Source: Roseateles aquatilis
Lineage (GTDB): Bacteria > Pseudomonadota > Gammaproteobacteria > Burkholderiales > Burkholderiaceae_C
Length of the DNA stretch: 64,000 bases
Assembly: GCF_002205645.1 (NCBI RefSeq)
Contig: NZ_NIOF01000005.1
Span: 299,177 to 363,176 of the forward strand
Direction: 5' to 3'
Shown here: piece after piece, positions 46,043-57,400 of the stretch
How the letters are laid out: each line of letters starts with the position of its first letter
Position numbering within the stretch: the first letter of the stretch is position 1
Made by a program: the position numbers and the translations under genes
Notes under the pieces: generated by a model
The model's database searches: none
The model's input: the letters and a program-made list of their open reading frames with translations, nothing else
Told to the model about the DNA's origin: nothing

Positions 46043-47929
46043 TCAGATGCCGGCAGCCTGGAGCGACTGCAGGAAACGATCCGCATCCTGGAAGCCGATC
46101 ACGCGCGCGCCGGCGAGCTCCTGGCCCTTCGGGTCGAAGAAGATCGTTCCCGGCGGGCCGAACAACTTGAAGCGCTTGAGCAGCTCGCGATCCTCAGCGT
46201 TGTTGGCCGTCACATCGGCCTTCAACAGCAGGGCGCCAGCGAGCCTGGACTGGACCCGCGCGTCGGTGAAGGTGAAGCGCTCCATCTCCTTGCACGAGAC
46301 GCACCAGTCGGCATAGAAGTCGAGCATCACCGGCTTGCCGGCGCCGCGCAGCGCGTCGTCAAGTTCCGCGACGCTCTTGATCTTGCGGAACACCACCGCG
46401 CCAGCTTCCGCCTGCGCCGCCGCGCCCGGCGACTTGCCGCCGGCAAGGACGCCGGCCAGCGGCTTCAGGGTATCGGTGCCGCCCGCGGCGACGCCGATGA
46501 ACTGCGCCACGCCGAAGACCATCGCGGCCACGGCCGCGCTCCTGCGCAGCCACACGCCCGGTGTGTTGGACTCCACGCGCTGGAACAGCCCCAGCAGCGC
46601 CGCGACCGCCACCAGCAACGCGCCCCACAGCACTTGGGCGATCACCGGCGACAACACCGGCTGCACGATCCACAGCGCCACCGCCAGCAGCAGCAGGCCG
46701 AAGAAGTACTTCACGCCCTCCATCCACGCGCCGGCGCGCGGCAGCAACGTGCCGGCGGACAGGCCCAGCAACAGCAGCGGCACGCTCATGCCCCAAGCCA
46801 GCGCGAACAACGCTGCGCCGCCGAGCATCACATCGCGCGTCTGGCTGATGTACAGCAGGGCGCCGGCCAAGGGAGCGGCCACGCAGGGGCTGACAATCAA
46901 CGCGGACAGCCCGCCCATCAGGAATACGCTGAAGAATTTACCCGCGGGCAGTCGCTGTGTCGCATCAGAAATGCCCCCGGTGAAGCGGCTCGGCAACTGG
47001 ATCTCGTAGACGCCGAACATCGACAGCGAGAAGCCCACCAGCATCAGCGCGAACAGGGTCAGCACCCAGGGCTTCTGCAGATAGGCGGCCAGGCCGCCGC
47101 CCGCCAAGCCGGCCGCGACGCCCAGCGCCGTGTACAGCAGGGCCATGCCCAGCGAGTAGCTGAACGCCAGGAGGAAGCCGCGCAGTCGCGACGGCGCGCC
47201 CCCCTGTCCCACGATGATCGACGACAGGATGGGCAGCATCGGCAGCACGCACGGCGTCAATGAGAGCAGCACGCCAGCAAGGAAGAACGCACCGATGACC
47301 ACCCACAACCGGCCCGACGCGAGTACCTGATCGAGCGCGGAGCCGCTCGGCGGCACCCCTGCGGTGCTGGATCCCGCGGCGGCCACCGGCGCACCGGACT
47401 CCACCGGCGTCGACGCCACGGCGCTGGACAAGCCGAAGCCGCTCATCGCATCGGTGGCCGCCGCGATCTTCACCGCACCGTCGCCACCGAAACCGCGCAG
47501 GCCGAGCGTCAACTCGCTCGTCATCGGCGGATAGCACAACCCCTTGTCAGCGCAACCCTGGCCGGTCAGGCGCAGCTTCATCGGCGCGCCGTCCAGCGAC
47601 TCCACGGGCACCTTGATGGTCAGGTGTTCGCGGTAGGTTTCGACTTCCTTCTGGAACGTCTCATCGAACTTGCGCTTGGGCGTCGGCCAGTGGATCTCTC
47701 CGAGCTTCGCGCCGGGCGCATCCAGCTTGAACTGGTCCCGATACATGTAATACCCGGGCGCGATCTGAAAGCTCAACTGGATCTCGCGATCGCCGATCAG
47801 TTGGGCGTCGACCTTGAAGGCCTGCTCGGGATCCAGGAAATCATCGGCGCGGGCGGCACCGGTCGCGACAAGCGCCAGCAGCATGAACAATGCCGGCAGC
47901 AACCGTCGCATCAGAGCGTAAGGAGTCAT
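46043..47929 (-). CDS. dsbD: Thiol:disulfide interchange protein DsbD
   Basis: A 628-residue electron carrier that moves reducing power across the inner membrane to periplasmic DsbC/DsbE-type proteins. Signal peptide (about 1-28, LLPALFMLLALVATGAARA), then the DsbD-alpha domain with C pair in GCADKGLCYPP. A Ser/Ala linker leads to the eight-helix beta domain with TPCVLPMLPI and SPCVAAPLAG Cys. The C-terminal thioredoxin-like gamma domain has YADWCVSCKEMERF. Start MTPYALM chosen; the ATG six codons later also fits. Neither has a clear ribosome site. Confidence 0.95.
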   Translation of the reverse strand: MTPYALMRRLLPALFMLLALVATGAARADDFLDPEQAFKVDAQLIGDREIQLSFQIAPGYYMYRDQFKLDAPGAKLGEIHWPTPKRKFDETFQKEVETYREHLTIKVPVESLDGAPMKLRLTGQGCADKGLCYPPMTSELTLGLRGFGGDGAVKIAAATDAMSGFGLSSAVASTPVESGAPVAAAGSSTAGVPPSGSALDQVLASGRLWVVIGAFFLAGVLLSLTPCVLPMLPILSSIIVGQGGAPSRLRGFLLAFSYSLGMALLYTALGVAAGLAGGGLAAYLQKPWVLTLFALMLVGFSLSMFGVYEIQLPSRFTGGISDATQRLPAGKFFSVFLMGGLSALIVSPCVAAPLAGALLYISQTRDVMLGGAALFALAWGMSVPLLLLGLSAGTLLPRAGAWMEGVKYFFGLLLLAVALWIVQPVLSPVIAQVLWGALLVAVAALLGLFQRVESNTPGVWLRRSAAVAAMVFGVAQFIGVAAGGTDTLKPLAGVLAGGKSPGAAAQAEAGAVVFRKIKSVAELDDALRGAGKPVMLDFYADWCVSCKEMERFTFTDARVQSRLAGALLLKADVTANNAEDRELLKRFKLFGPPGTIFFDPKGQELAGARVIGFQDADRFLQSLQAAGI

Positions 47930-48134
47930 GAACGCGAAAACGTGAACGAGCTTGTGGCCCGGGTCGTCATGGAGACGGAAAGGCGCGAAGCTTAGCGCCA
48001 TTGCAACGCCCATGACATTCGACAGGGCAGCGTGCAGAGCCTGACTCCACCACCCCGGAGACGCGTGCCGCACAGCTGGCGCGCGGCACGGCGCACTCGG
48101 CTCGCCTGCCGAGGCATTTCGCTCGGAAATGAAA

Positions 48135-48158
48135 AAGGCCAGCAAAACTGCTGGCCTT
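48135..48158 (-). terminator. Terminator of the alpha operon (after rplQ)
   Basis: Perfect 10-bp stem AAGGCCAGCA / TGCTGGCCTT with a 4-base loop, followed on the minus strand by TTTTT; 24 bases past the rplQ stop. Confidence 0.88.
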
Positions 48159-48181
48159 CGAAGTGCGATGCGAGTCGATGC

Positions 48182-48568
48182 TTATTCAGCAGCGCCTTCG
48201 CCGTCCGCTTCCGGACGGTCGACCAGCTCGACGAACGCCATCGGGGCGTTGTCGCCGGGACGGAAGCCCATCTTCAGGATGCGCGTGTAGCCGCCCGGAC
48301 GGGTAGCGAAACGGGGACCCAGTTCGTTGAACAGCTTAGTTACGATGTCGCGGTCGCGCAGGCGGTTGAAAGCCAGACGGCGATTCGCGAGCGTCGGTTC
48401 CTTGGACAGGGTGATCAGCGGCTCGACGATGCGACGCAGTTCCTTCGCCTTGGGCAGCGTGGTCTTGATCGCTTCGTGTTGCAGCAGGGAGACCGCCATG
48501 TTGCGGAACATCGCGGCGCGGTGTTCGCTGGTACGGTTCAGTTTGCGGAGGCCGTTACGGTGGCGCAT
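48182..48568 (-). CDS. rplQ: Ribosomal protein L17
   Basis: 128 residues, 50S subunit protein near the exit tunnel. Family start [24 protein letters not shown], then [27 protein letters not shown] short acidic tail ([11 protein letters not shown]) extends beyond the core. Last gene of the alpha operon after rpoA. Confidence 0.98.
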   Translation of the reverse strand: MRHRNGLRKLNRTSEHRAAMFRNMAVSLLQHEAIKTTLPKAKELRRIVEPLITLSKEPTLANRRLAFNRLRDRDIVTKLFNELGPRFATRPGGYTRILKMGFRPGDNAPMAFVELVDRPEADGEGAAE

Positions 48569-48660
48569 GGTGCTTTCCTTCCTTCAGTTATTGCCGACAG
48601 CCGGATCAGGTACTGCCGGGGGCACCGGGCGAGTCGTGAGACCCGCCCTTCTTCAAAAAA

Positions 48661-49653
48661 TCAACGCTTGTCGAGACCTTGGGGCGGCCAGTTCTCAAGA
48701 CGCGAGCCCAGGGTCAGGCCGCGCGAGGCGAGCACTTCCTTGATCTCGTTGAGCGACTTGCGACCCAGGTTCGGGGTCTTCAGCAGCTCGGTCTCGGTAC
48801 GCTGGATCAGGTCACCGATGTAATAGATGTTCTCGGCCTTCAGGCAGTTGGCCGAACGCACGGTGAGCTCGAGCTCGTCGACCGGACGCAGCAGGATCGG
48901 GTCGAAGCTGCTCGAACGGGCGGCAGGTGCCTGATCGAACACGTCCACCAGGTCCGTGCCTTGCAGCTGGGCGAAGACCGCCATCTGCTCGACCAGGATC
49001 TTGGCGGAAGCACGGATGGCTTCTTCCGGCGAGATCGCGCCGTTGGTCTCGATCTCGATGACCAGCTTGTCCAGGTCGGTACGCTGCTCGACGCGGGCGT
49101 TCTCGACGGCGTAGCTGACACGCTTGACCGGGCTGAACGAAGCGTCCAGCACGATGCGACCGATGGCCTTGGTCGGCTCGTCGCCGTAGCGGCGCATGTT
49201 GCCGGGAACGTAGCCACGTCCCTTTTCGACCTTGATCTGCATGTCCAGCTTGCCGCCCTGCGACAGGTGGGCAATGACGTGATCGGGATTGATGATCTCG
49301 ACGTCGTGCGGCGTTTGGATGTCGGCGGCGGTCACGGGACCTTCGCCTTCCTTGCGCAGGACCAGGGTCACTTCCTCACGGTTGTGCAGGCGGAACACCA
49401 CCCCCTTGAGGTTCAGCATGATGTGAACCACGTCCTCTTGCACGCCGTCGATGGCGGAGTACTCGTGCAGCACGCCAGCGATCGTCACTTCCGTCGGCGC
49501 ATAACCCACCATCGAGGACAGCAGCACACGACGCAGGGCATTGCCCAGGGTGTGGCCATAGCCGCGTTCGAACGGCTCCAGGATCACCTTGGCGCGATGA
49601 CCGCCCAGGGGCTCCACAGTGATGGATTTGGGTTTGAGCAGATTCGTTTGCAT
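48661..49653 (-). CDS. rpoA: RNA polymerase alpha subunit
   Basis: 330 residues. The N-terminal assembly domain (residues 1-230) includes [26 protein letters not shown]. After a short linker the C-terminal domain carries [29 protein letters not shown] and [22 protein letters not shown], which contact UP elements and activators. Placed between rpsD and rplQ as is standard. Confidence 0.98.
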   Translation of the reverse strand: MQTNLLKPKSITVEPLGGHRAKVILEPFERGYGHTLGNALRRVLLSSMVGYAPTEVTIAGVLHEYSAIDGVQEDVVHIMLNLKGVVFRLHNREEVTLVLRKEGEGPVTAADIQTPHDVEIINPDHVIAHLSQGGKLDMQIKVEKGRGYVPGNMRRYGDEPTKAIGRIVLDASFSPVKRVSYAVENARVEQRTDLDKLVIEIETNGAISPEEAIRASAKILVEQMAVFAQLQGTDLVDVFDQAPAARSSSFDPILLRPVDELELTVRSANCLKAENIYYIGDLIQRTETELLKTPNLGRKSLNEIKEVLASRGLTLGSRLENWPPQGLDKR

Positions 49654-49795
49654 GAGGTCTTTCTTTCAATACCCTCGGTTCGTTACACCGATAAGGCTGA
49701 GGGACCAACCAGGCGCGCCCCGCAAATGCTGACGCGACCCGGACGAGGAAATGCCGAGCCGGCCCGTGAAGGGCCGCTCGGCAGGCACGAAAGAA

Positions 49796-50419
49796 TTAAC
49801 GCGAGTACAACTCAACGATCAGCGATTCGTTGATCTCGGCGCCGAACTCGTCGCGATCCGGAGCCTTCTTGAAGACACCTTCCAGCTTGGTCGCGTCGAC
49901 CGCCACCCAAGCGGGCAGGCCGATCGATTCAGCCAGCTTCAGGCTGTCCACGATGCGGAGTTGCTTCTTGGACTTCTCGCGCACGGCGACCACGTCGCCG
50001 GCCTTGACCAGGTACGACGCGATGTTCACGACTTCACCGTTCACGGTGATGCTCTTGTGCGAGACGAGCTGGCGAGCTTCTGCACGGGTCGAACCGAAGC
50101 CCATGCGATACACGACGTTGTCCAGGCGCGATTCCAGCAGAACCAGCAGGTTCACGCCGGTCGAACCCTTGCGGCGCTCGGCTTCGGCGAAGTAGCGGCG
50201 GAACTGACGCTCCAGCACGCCATACATGCGCTTGACCTTTTGCTTCTCACGCAATTGCAGACCGAAGTCAGACGTGCGCTGACCCGAGGTGCGGCCATGC
50301 TGACCCGGCTTGGTGTCGAACTTCGCCTTGTCGCTGATGGCGCGGCGGGCGCTCTTCAGGAACAGGTCGGTGCCTTCACGGCGGGAAAGTTTGGCCTTCG
50401 GGCCGAGGTAACGTGCCAC
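49796..50419 (-). CDS. rpsD: Ribosomal protein S4
   Basis: 207 residues; a primary 16S-binding protein and, in E. coli, the repressor of the alpha operon. It has [19 protein letters not shown] at the start and the S4 fold segment [31 protein letters not shown]. It begins 249 bases after rpsK, an unusually wide gap for this operon, with a hairpin inside. Confidence 0.98.
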   Translation of the reverse strand: MARYLGPKAKLSRREGTDLFLKSARRAISDKAKFDTKPGQHGRTSGQRTSDFGLQLREKQKVKRMYGVLERQFRRYFAEAERRKGSTGVNLLVLLESRLDNVVYRMGFGSTRAEARQLVSHKSITVNGEVVNIASYLVKAGDVVAVREKSKKQLRIVDSLKLAESIGLPAWVAVDATKLEGVFKKAPDRDEFGAEINESLIVELYSR

Positions 50420-50596
50420 TTTGCGTGTCCTTCATCAATCTAACGCGCGCCCGGAGACATTCCGAGCATCGCGCGAGTCCGGCCAGTGTTTTTGTAGGCT
50501 CGGACGGTGGGCTTCAAGAAGTCGTGTGACTTCTGCGGTGCCGGCGTTGCCACCGGTTCGCGCTGAGCTTGCGTTTCCGCCAGCTTCAGCAAAACG

Positions 50597-50624
50597 GCCG
50601 GCTGGCACTTGCGCGCCAGCCGGC
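50597..50624 (-). terminator. Hairpin between rpsK and rpsD
   Basis: Perfect 10-bp stem GCCGGCTGGC / GCCAGCCGGC with an 8-base loop, followed on the minus strand by CGTTTTGC. It lies 44 bases past the rpsK stop and could be a terminator or attenuator splitting the alpha operon. Confidence 0.6.
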
Positions 50625-50667
50625 TGGATCAAAACGAATCCAAGATTATCGCATCAAACGCGACCGC

Positions 50668-51072
50668 TTAGATGCGGCGACGCTTCTGCGGACGGCAGCC
50701 GTTGTGCGGCACCGGGGTCACGTCGGAGATCGAGTTGATGCGGATGCCGAGCGCAGCCAGGGCACGCACCGACGATTCGCGACCCGGGCCGGGGCCCTTG
50801 ATCTTCACGTCCAGGTTCTTGATGCCTTGTTCTTGAGCGGCGCGGCCTGCCACTTCGGCAGCCACCTGGGCCGCGAAGGGGGTCGACTTGCGCGAGCCCT
50901 TGAAGCCTTGACCACCGGAGGAGGCCCAGGACAGCGCACCACCCTGACGATCTGTGATCGTGATGATGGTGTTGTTGAACGAAGCGTGAACGTGAGCGAT
51001 GCCGTCGGCAACGTTCTTACGAACCTTCTTACGAACGCGCTGGGCAGCCGAGTTATTGGGTGCTTTTGCCAT
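50668..51072 (-). CDS. rpsK: Ribosomal protein S11
   Basis: 134 residues; 30S platform protein. Typical [34 protein letters not shown] core (seen in part) and the C-terminus [21 protein letters not shown]. Starts 27 bases after rpsM. Confidence 0.98.
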   Translation of the reverse strand: MAKAPNNSAAQRVRKKVRKNVADGIAHVHASFNNTIITITDRQGGALSWASSGGQGFKGSRKSTPFAAQVAAEVAGRAAQEQGIKNLDVKIKGPGPGRESSVRALAALGIRINSISDVTPVPHNGCRPQKRRRI

Positions 51073-51099
51073 GGTGAGCTTTCTTCAGGTTGCCGCGGA

Positions 51100-51465
51100 T
51101 TACTTCTTGCCGGTGGCGGCCGACTTGCGCGGACCCTTGCGGGTACGAGCATTCGTGCGGGTGCGTTGTCCACGCACCGGCAGGCCACGACGATGGCGGA
51201 AGCCGCGATAGCAACCCAGGTCCATCAGACGCTTGATGTTGATGGACATCTCGCGACGAAGGTCGCCTTCGATGGTCATGCGGCCCACTTCCTCACGGAT
51301 CTTTTCCAGATCGGAGTCGTTGAGGTCCTTGACCTTCTTGTCAAACGGAATGCCGCAGGTCGTGCAGATCTTCTGAGCGGTCGTACGGCCAATGCCATAG
51401 ATCGCGGTCAAACCGATCTCGGTGTGCTTGTGCGGCGGAATGTTGATACCAGCAATACGTGCCAT
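51100..51465 (-). CDS. rpsM: Ribosomal protein S13
   Basis: 121 residues; 30S head protein contacting tRNA and L5. Begins [26 protein letters not shown] and ends with the basic [19 protein letters not shown] tail. First gene of the alpha set, 36 bases after rpmJ. Confidence 0.98.
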   Translation of the reverse strand: MARIAGINIPPHKHTEIGLTAIYGIGRTTAQKICTTCGIPFDKKVKDLNDSDLEKIREEVGRMTIEGDLRREMSINIKRLMDLGCYRGFRHRRGLPVRGQRTRTNARTRKGPRKSAATGKK

Positions 51466-51501
51466 GTGCGTCCTCTAATTCGCTTGCAGTCGGGCGGCCA
51501 A

Positions 51502-51615
51502 TCAGCCTTGGCGCTGCTTGTGGCGCGGGTCGGTACAGATCACACGCACCACGCCGTTGCGACGGATGATCTTGCAATTGCGGCACATCTTCTTGACGGA
51601 TGCCGAAACTTTCAT
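51502..51615 (-). CDS. rpmJ: Ribosomal protein L36
   Basis: A 37-residue protein: [15 protein letters not shown] begins it, and [12 protein letters not shown] ends it. Cys 11, 14 and 27 and His 32 give the zinc-binding (C+) form. It sits between infA and rpsM. Confidence 0.97.
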   Translation of the reverse strand: MKVSASVKKMCRNCKIIRRNGVVRVICTDPRHKQRQG

Positions 51616-51677
51616 GGTCTGCTCCTTGACCTACAGTGTTCGCTCAATCAGCGTAAATCCGGGGGTTGCTAAAAAGC

Positions 51678-51896
51678 TCACTTCGCCCGGAACACGATGC
51701 GAGCACGACTCAAATCGTACGGTGTCAATTCAACGGTCACCTTGTCACCAGGAAGGATGCGGATGTAGTGCATGCGCATCTTCCCGGAGATGTGACCGAG
51801 AACAACATGACCGTTCTCCAGCTTGACTCGAAAGGTTGCATTGGGGAGGTTCTCGAGGATCTCGCCCTGCATCTGAATGACGTCATCTTTCGCCAT
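51678..51896 (-). CDS. infA: Translation initiation factor IF-1
   Basis: 72 residues, a single S1/OB-fold that blocks the ribosomal A site during initiation. [26 protein letters not shown] and [19 protein letters not shown] are diagnostic (each cited in part). Lies between secY and rpmJ, a common place in betaproteobacteria. Confidence 0.97.
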   Translation of the reverse strand: MAKDDVIQMQGEILENLPNATFRVKLENGHVVLGHISGKMRMHYIRILPGDKVTVELTPYDLSRARIVFRAK

Positions 51897-51954
51897 ACCT
51901 TCGACACTTGCTGGATTGGGTCCAAATATTTTCTCTGGTCAGTAGTCTGGTGCT

Positions 51955-53265
51955 TCAGTTGGCCTTAAAGCTGGCCTTCTTCAGCAACGACTCATACTGT
52001 TGGCTCATCACATAGGACTGGACCTGGGCCCAGAAGTCCATCGTGACAACCACGATGATCAACAGCGACGTGCCACCGAAGTAGAACGGGACGTTGTACT
52101 TCAGCGTCAAGAACTCAGGCAGCAGGCACACACCGGTGATGTACACCGCACCCGCCAGCGTCAAGCGCGACAGGATCTTGTCAATGTGCCGGGCCGTCTG
52201 GTCCCCAGGACGGATCCCGGGAATGAACGCACCGCTCTTCTTCAGGTTGTCTGCTGTCTCACGACTGTTGAACACCAGCGCCGTATAGAAGAAGCAGAAA
52301 AACACGATCGCGGCCGAATACAGCAGCACATAGATCGGTTGCCCTGGGCGAAGCATGTCCGCGATGTCCTTCAGCCAGCGCATGCTGTCACCGGTCGCGA
52401 ACCAGCTCACCAACGTCGTGGGCAGCAGGATGATCGACGACGCGAAGATCGGCGGAATCACACCCGACATGTTCAGCTTCAGCGGCAGATGCGAGCTCTG
52501 ACCACCGTAGACCTTGTTCCCGACCTGGCGCTTGGCGTAATTCACCAGAATCTTGCGCTGACCACGCTCAACGAACACGACCAAGTAGGTCACGCCGATG
52601 ATGATCGCGATCACGACCAGGCAGGAGATCACGCTCATGGCGCCGGTACGGACCAACTCCAGCAGGCCACCGATGGCGCCTGGCAGACCTGCGGCGATAC
52701 CACCGAAGATCAGGATGGAGATACCGTTGCCCAGACCGCGCTCGGTGATTTGCTCACCCAGCCACATCAGGAACATCGTGCCCGCCACCAAGCTGGTGAC
52801 CGCGGTGACGCGGAAACCGAAACCAGGGTTCAGCACCAGACCCGGAGAGCTTTCCAGAGCGAAAGCAATGCTCAAGCTTTGGAAGATCGCCAGGCCCAAG
52901 GTGCCGTAGCGCGTGTACTGCGTGATCTTGCGACGTCCGGACTCGCCTTCCTTCTTCAGCGCTTCCAGGCTCGGCACCACGTACGTCATCAGCTGCATGA
53001 CGATCGAGGCCGAGATGTAGGGCATGATGCCCAGCGCGAAGACGGTGAAGCGCGAGAGCGCACCGCCCGAGAACATGTTGAACAGGCTCAGGATCCCACC
53101 CTGCTGACCCTTGAACAGCTGCTGAAGCTGGGCTGGATCGATACCGGGCACCGGAATATGAGCGCCGATGCGGTAGACGACCAGCGCCAGTACCAGGAAC
53201 ACAAGGCGGCGACGCAGGTCGCCGAACTTGCCGCTCTTGGCCAACTGGGATGCGTTGTTTGCCAC
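51955..53265 (-). CDS. secY: Preprotein translocase subunit SecY
   Basis: 436 residues with ten membrane segments forming the Sec channel. Begins with [28 protein letters not shown]; contains the plug-side [20 protein letters not shown] and the cytoplasmic loop [21 protein letters not shown]. Ends the spc set, 25 bases after rplO. Together with secDF and yajC in this window it supplies much of the Sec machinery. Confidence 0.98.
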   Translation of the reverse strand: MANNASQLAKSGKFGDLRRRLVFLVLALVVYRIGAHIPVPGIDPAQLQQLFKGQQGGILSLFNMFSGGALSRFTVFALGIMPYISASIVMQLMTYVVPSLEALKKEGESGRRKITQYTRYGTLGLAIFQSLSIAFALESSPGLVLNPGFGFRVTAVTSLVAGTMFLMWLGEQITERGLGNGISILIFGGIAAGLPGAIGGLLELVRTGAMSVISCLVVIAIIIGVTYLVVFVERGQRKILVNYAKRQVGNKVYGGQSSHLPLKLNMSGVIPPIFASSIILLPTTLVSWFATGDSMRWLKDIADMLRPGQPIYVLLYSAAIVFFCFFYTALVFNSRETADNLKKSGAFIPGIRPGDQTARHIDKILSRLTLAGAVYITGVCLLPEFLTLKYNVPFYFGGTSLLIIVVVTMDFWAQVQSYVMSQQYESLLKKASFKAN

Positions 53266-53290
53266 TGCTGCCTAGTCCTGTGCTTGGCTG

Positions 53291-53722
53291 TTAAGCGACC
53301 GAGCCGCCAGCTGCCTCGATGGCAGCCTTCGCGCCAGCGGTCACGCCCAGGCCCTTCAGAGACACCTTGCGGGTGATCTCGCCGGACTTGATGACCTTGA
53401 CCGCCTTGGCGAGCTCGGACACCAGACCGACAGCCTTCAGCGTCAGCAGGTCGATCTCGTCACCAGCCAGTTGCTGCAGCTCCGACAGGGTCACTTCAGC
53501 ATTGAACGGACGGGCCAGCGACTTGAAACCACGCTTGGGCAGGCGGCGCTGCAGCGGCATCTGACCGCCTTCGAAACCGACCTTGTGGAAGCCACCGGCT
53601 CGCGACTTCTGACCCTTGTGGCCACGACCCGCAGTCTTACCCAGACCGGAGCCAATGCCACGGCCCACGCGACGCTTGGCGTGCTTGGCACCAGCGGCGG
53701 GCTTGATGGTGTTGAGTTGCAT
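53291..53722 (-). CDS. rplO: Ribosomal protein L15
   Basis: 143 residues; the Gly/Lys-rich N-terminus [25 protein letters not shown] (cited in part) and [17 protein letters not shown] are typical of L15 in the 50S subunit. Between rpmD and secY. Confidence 0.98.
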   Translation of the reverse strand: MQLNTIKPAAGAKHAKRRVGRGIGSGLGKTAGRGHKGQKSRAGGFHKVGFEGGQMPLQRRLPKRGFKSLARPFNAEVTLSELQQLAGDEIDLLTLKAVGLVSELAKAVKVIKSGEITRKVSLKGLGVTAGAKAAIEAAGGSVA

Positions 53723-53747
53723 CTTGTATTCCTCGTAGGTGCCGTGC

Positions 53748-53930
53748 TTACAGCACCTGCACCAGGTAGGCGATCTTGTTGATCATGCCGCGCACTGCGG
53801 GCGTATCTTCCAGCGTCTTCGTGCTGTTCAGCTTACGCAGACCCAGACCGACCACCGTCGCACGGTGATCAGCACGGCAGCCGATGGGGCTGCGGACCAG
53901 CTTGACCGTGAGAGTTTTCTTTTCAGACAT
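53748..53930 (-). CDS. rpmD: Ribosomal protein L30
   Basis: 60 residues, start [18 protein letters not shown] and the block [24 protein letters not shown] typical of L30. The 12-codon upstream extension overlaps rpsE and was rejected. Confidence 0.97.
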   Translation of the reverse strand: MSEKKTLTVKLVRSPIGCRADHRATVVGLGLRKLNSTKTLEDTPAVRGMINKIAYLVQVL

Positions 53931-53946
53931 CTCTAGCTCCTGGCGA

Positions 53947-54465
53947 TCAGTTGAAGATCTCTTCAACCGTCTTGCCGCGCTTGGCCGCCACTTGGGCGGG
54001 CGTGGAGCAGCGCTTCAGCGCGTCCAGCGTGGCACGGACCATGTTGTACGGGTTGGTCGAACCATGACTCTTGGTCACGATGTCGGTCACGCCCATCACT
54101 TCGAAGACAGCGCGCATGGGGCCGCCGGCGATCACGCCGGTACCGGCCGGAGCCGGTGCCATGATCACGTACGCCGCGCCGTGCTCACCCACCACGTTGT
54201 GCTGGATGGTGCCATTGCGCAGAGCGACCTTGACCATGTTGCGGCGGGCCGATTCCATCGCCTTTTGCACGGCGACGGGCACTTCCTTGGCCTTGCCCTT
54301 GCCCATGCCGATACGGCCATCGCCATCACCGACCACGGTCAGCGCGGCGAAAGACAGCGTGCGGCCACCCTTCACAACCTTCGTGACGCGGTTGACCGCG
54401 ATCATCTTTTCCTTCAGGCCGTCGTCGTTGCCTTCGGTCTGAGCGCGGGGTTGAAACTTTGCCAT
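53947..54465 (-). CDS. rpsE: Ribosomal protein S5
   Basis: 172 residues; 30S protein involved in decoding accuracy. The dsRNA-binding-like half has [23 protein letters not shown]; the C-terminal half has [23 protein letters not shown]. Standard place after rplR. Confidence 0.98.
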   Translation of the reverse strand: MAKFQPRAQTEGNDDGLKEKMIAVNRVTKVVKGGRTLSFAALTVVGDGDGRIGMGKGKAKEVPVAVQKAMESARRNMVKVALRNGTIQHNVVGEHGAAYVIMAPAPAGTGVIAGGPMRAVFEVMGVTDIVTKSHGSTNPYNMVRATLDALKRCSTPAQVAAKRGKTVEEIFN

Positions 54466-54483
54466 TTCCTAATCCTTTGAGCG

Positions 54484-54843
54484 TCAGAACTGCAGGCCGG
54501 CTTCACGCGCGGCTTCAGCCAAGGCCTTGACACGACCGTGGTAGGCGAAGCCCGAGCGGTCGAACGCAACCTTCTCGACGCCAGCGGCCTTCGCCTTCTC
54601 GGCGATGCGCTTGCCGATCAGGGCGGCGGCGGCAACGTTGCCACCCTTGCCACCCAGCTGGGTGCGAACGTCTTTCTCGGCGGTCGAAGCGCTGGCCAGC
54701 ACGCGCTGACCGTCTTCGGAGATCACCGAGGCGTAGATGTGCAGGTTCGAGCGGAAGACCGTCAGACGGGCCACGCGCTGCAGAGCGATGCGGGCACGCG
54801 TTTGGCGCGAACGACGCAGGCGTTGTTCCTTCTTGTTCAGCAT
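54484..54843 (-). CDS. rplR: Ribosomal protein L18
   Basis: 119 residues; 5S rRNA binder. [15 protein letters not shown] and [24 protein letters not shown] are the family blocks. Between rplF and rpsE. Confidence 0.98.
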   Translation of the reverse strand: MLNKKEQRLRRSRQTRARIALQRVARLTVFRSNLHIYASVISEDGQRVLASASTAEKDVRTQLGGKGGNVAAAALIGKRIAEKAKAAGVEKVAFDRSGFAYHGRVKALAEAAREAGLQF

Positions 54844-54854
54844 GGCGCGGCTCC

Positions 54855-55388
54855 TTACTTCTTCTTGGTCTCTTTGAGGGAGACCTTCTCATCGCTGTAA
54901 CGGATGCCCTTGCCCTTGTAGGGCTCCGGCGGACGAATCGCGCGCACTTCTGCAGCGATCTGGCCGACGACTTGGCGATCCGCACCCTTGATGAGGATTT
55001 CGGTCTGGGTCGGGCACTCGACCTTGATACCCGCAGGCATGTCCTTCACCACGGGGTGAGAGAAACCGATCTGCAGATTCAACTTCTGACCCTGAGCTTG
55101 GGCACGGAAGCCCACGCCAACCAGGTTCAGCTTCTTTTCGAAGCCCTTGCTGACACCGTTGACCATGTTGGCCAACAGCGCTCGCATCGTGCCGCTCATC
55201 GCGTCGGCTTCAGCCGACTCGCTGTTCGGGACGAAGGTCAGCTTGCCGCTTTCCAACTTGACCGTGACCAGAGGGTTCACAGCCACGAACAGGGTGCCCT
55301 GGGGACCCTTGACGCTGATCTTGTCAGCGCTGATCGTCACTTCCACGCCTTGCGGGACGACGACCGGCATTTTTCCTACGCGGGACAT
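54855..55388 (-). CDS. rplF: Ribosomal protein L6
   Basis: 177 residues in two similar folds. Start [17 protein letters not shown]; end [25 protein letters not shown] (last part typical). The 18-codon extension reaching into rpsH was rejected. Confidence 0.98.
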   Translation of the reverse strand: MSRVGKMPVVVPQGVEVTISADKISVKGPQGTLFVAVNPLVTVKLESGKLTFVPNSESAEADAMSGTMRALLANMVNGVSKGFEKKLNLVGVGFRAQAQGQKLNLQIGFSHPVVKDMPAGIKVECPTQTEILIKGADRQVVGQIAAEVRAIRPPEPYKGKGIRYSDEKVSLKETKKK

Positions 55389-55407
55389 TGTCTGTCTCTC
55401 CTTGCGC

Positions 55408-55803
55408 TTAGGCGACGTAGCAAAGCACTTCGCCGCCGACACCGGCTTGGCGCGCCTTGCGGTCGGTCATCACACCCTTGGGGGTGGTGACGATCGCCAC
55501 ACCCAGGCCATTCATGACCTGAGGAATATCGTGGCGGCCCTTGTAGATGCGCAGGCCGGGACGGCTCACGCGCTCGATGCGCTCGATCACCGGACGGCCG
55601 GCGTAATACTTCAGCGCGATCTCGAGCTCCGGGCGGGCAGCATCGCCACGCACCGCGAAGTCATCGATATAGCCTTCATCCTTCAGGACCTTGGCGATCG
55701 CAACCTTCAGCTTCGACGAAGGCATCACGACGCTGGCCTTCTCAACGCTCTGGGCGTTGCGAATGCGGGTCAGCATATCGGCGATAGGATCACTCATGCT
55801 CAT
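55408..55803 (-). CDS. rpsH: Ribosomal protein S8
   Basis: 131 residues; 16S binder and, in E. coli, the repressor of the spc operon. [16 protein letters not shown] near the start and [20 protein letters not shown] at the end. The ATG giving MSMSDP is favoured because AGGAG lies 7 bases before it. Confidence 0.98.
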   Translation of the reverse strand: MSMSDPIADMLTRIRNAQSVEKASVVMPSSKLKVAIAKVLKDEGYIDDFAVRGDAARPELEIALKYYAGRPVIERIERVSRPGLRIYKGRHDIPQVMNGLGVAIVTTPKGVMTDRKARQAGVGGEVLCYVA

Positions 55804-55826
55804 ACGAAATCTCCTAAACCTGCCGA

Positions 55827-56132
55827 TTACCAGCTGGCCTTGACGACACCGGGGATGTCGCCTTTGAAGGCCAGCTCACGAATCTTGTTACGGGCCAGAC
55901 CGAACTTACGGAAGGTGCCACGCGGGCGGCCAGTCAGTTCGCAGCGATTACGCTGGCGGGTCGGGTTGGCGTTACGGGGCAGCTTCTGCAGCTCCAGGCG
56001 GGCCAGATAGCGCTCTTCATCGGACTTCTTGCTGTCGTCGATGATGGCCTTCAGTTCCGCGTACTTCTTGGCGTACTTGGCGACCAGTTGGGCGCGCTTC
56101 AGCTCACGTTGCTTGATCGAGAGTTTTGCCAC
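55827..56132 (-). CDS. rpsN: Ribosomal protein S14
   Basis: 101 residues, the long zinc-free (C-minus) form: [17 protein letters not shown] start and [25 protein letters not shown] end. Eight bases after rplE. Confidence 0.98.
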   Translation of the reverse strand: MAKLSIKQRELKRAQLVAKYAKKYAELKAIIDDSKKSDEERYLARLELQKLPRNANPTRQRNRCELTGRPRGTFRKFGLARNKIRELAFKGDIPGVVKASW

Positions 56133-56140
56133 GGGTGACC

Positions 56141-56680
56141 TCAGTTCTTGAACGGGAACTTGAACGCAGCCAGCAATGCCTTGGCTTCGTCGTCCGTCTT
56201 GGCCGTCGTCGTGATGCTGATGTTCAGACCACGCAGAGCATCCACCTTGTCGTATTCGATTTCGGGGAAGATGATCTGTTCCTTGACGCCGATGTTGTAG
56301 TTGCCGCGGCCGTCGAACGAACGACCCGAGATACCGCGGAAGTCGCGGACGCGCGGCAGAGCCACGGTCACGAAGCGGTCCAGGAATTCGTACATCGTGG
56401 CGCCGCGCAGGGTCACCATGCAGCCGATAGGCACGCCATCACGAATCTTGAAGCCGGCAATCGCCTTCTTCGACTTCGTGACAACCGGCTTTTGGCCGGC
56501 GATCTTCGTCAGGTCACCGACCGCGTGGTCCATGACCTTCTTGTCGGCCACCGCTTCGCTCACACCCATATTCAGCGTGATCTTGGTGATGCGGGGCACT
56601 TCCATCACGGACTTGTAGCCGAACTTCTCGGTCAGGCCAGGCACAACTTTTTCGCGATAGAACGCTTGCAAACGAGTCAT
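56141..56680 (-). CDS. rplE: Ribosomal protein L5
   Basis: 179 residues; 5S rRNA and P-site tRNA contact. Start [22 protein letters not shown]; later [23 protein letters not shown] and the end [23 protein letters not shown] segment. The 21-codon extension was rejected. Confidence 0.98.
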   Translation of the reverse strand: MTRLQAFYREKVVPGLTEKFGYKSVMEVPRITKITLNMGVSEAVADKKVMDHAVGDLTKIAGQKPVVTKSKKAIAGFKIRDGVPIGCMVTLRGATMYEFLDRFVTVALPRVRDFRGISGRSFDGRGNYNIGVKEQIIFPEIEYDKVDALRGLNISITTTAKTDDEAKALLAAFKFPFKN

Positions 56681-56690
56681 GTCTAACCTC

Positions 56691-57008
56691 TTAAGCCTTG
56701 ATCTCTTCGCCGGTCGACTTGAACACGCGCATCCGCTTGCCATCAGCAGCGAGCTTGATGCCCACGCGATCGGCCTTACCGGAAGCGGCGTTGAAGATCG
56801 CCACGTTGGATTGATGGATGGGCATGGACTTGTCGACGATGCCGCCAGTCGTTCCCTTCAGGGGGTTCGGCTTGACGTGCTTCTTGACAACGTTAATACC
56901 CTCGACCAACACGTGGTCGATGTCGACGCGCAGCGTCACGGTGCCGCGCTTACCCTTGTCGCGGCCGGTCAGAACGATGACCTCGTCGCCTTTGCGAATC
57001 TTGTTCAT
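56691..57008 (-). CDS. rplX: Ribosomal protein L24
   Basis: 105 residues; early assembly protein of the 50S. KOW motif [19 protein letters not shown] at the start, then [13 protein letters not shown]. Ten bases before rplE. Confidence 0.98.
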   Translation of the reverse strand: MNKIRKGDEVIVLTGRDKGKRGTVTLRVDIDHVLVEGINVVKKHVKPNPLKGTTGGIVDKSMPIHQSNVAIFNAASGKADRVGIKLAADGKRMRVFKSTGEEIKA

Positions 57009-57031
57009 GGCAATACCTTTGTGAGCAGGGC

Positions 57032-57400
57032 TTAGAGCACCTCAGGCGCCAGCGACACGATCTTCATGAAGCGCTCGGTACGCAGTTCACGCGTGACCGG
57101 GCCGAAGATGCGGGTGCCGATAGGCTCCAGCTTTGCATTCAGCAGCACGGCGGCATTGCCGTCGAACTTGACCAAGGAGCCATCTTGGCGACGCACGCCC
57201 TTGGCGGTGCGAACGACGACGGCGTTGTAAACCTCGCCCTTCTTGACGCGGCCACGCGGTGCGGCCTCCTTGATGCTGACCTTGATGATGTCGCCAATAT
57301 GGGCATATCGACGCTTGGAACCGCCAAGCACCTTGATGCACATGACGGACTTGGCGCCAGTGTTGTCCGCGACGTCAAGTCGCGATTGCATTTGGATCAT
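57032..57400 (-). CDS. rplN: Ribosomal protein L14
   Basis: 122 residues: [27 protein letters not shown] start and the end [18 protein letters not shown]. First gene of the spc set here; a strong sigma70-like promoter lies 209 bases upstream. The 27-codon extension was rejected. Confidence 0.98.
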   Translation of the reverse strand: MIQMQSRLDVADNTGAKSVMCIKVLGGSKRRYAHIGDIIKVSIKEAAPRGRVKKGEVYNAVVVRTAKGVRRQDGSLVKFDGNAAVLLNAKLEPIGTRIFGPVTRELRTERFMKIVSLAPEVL

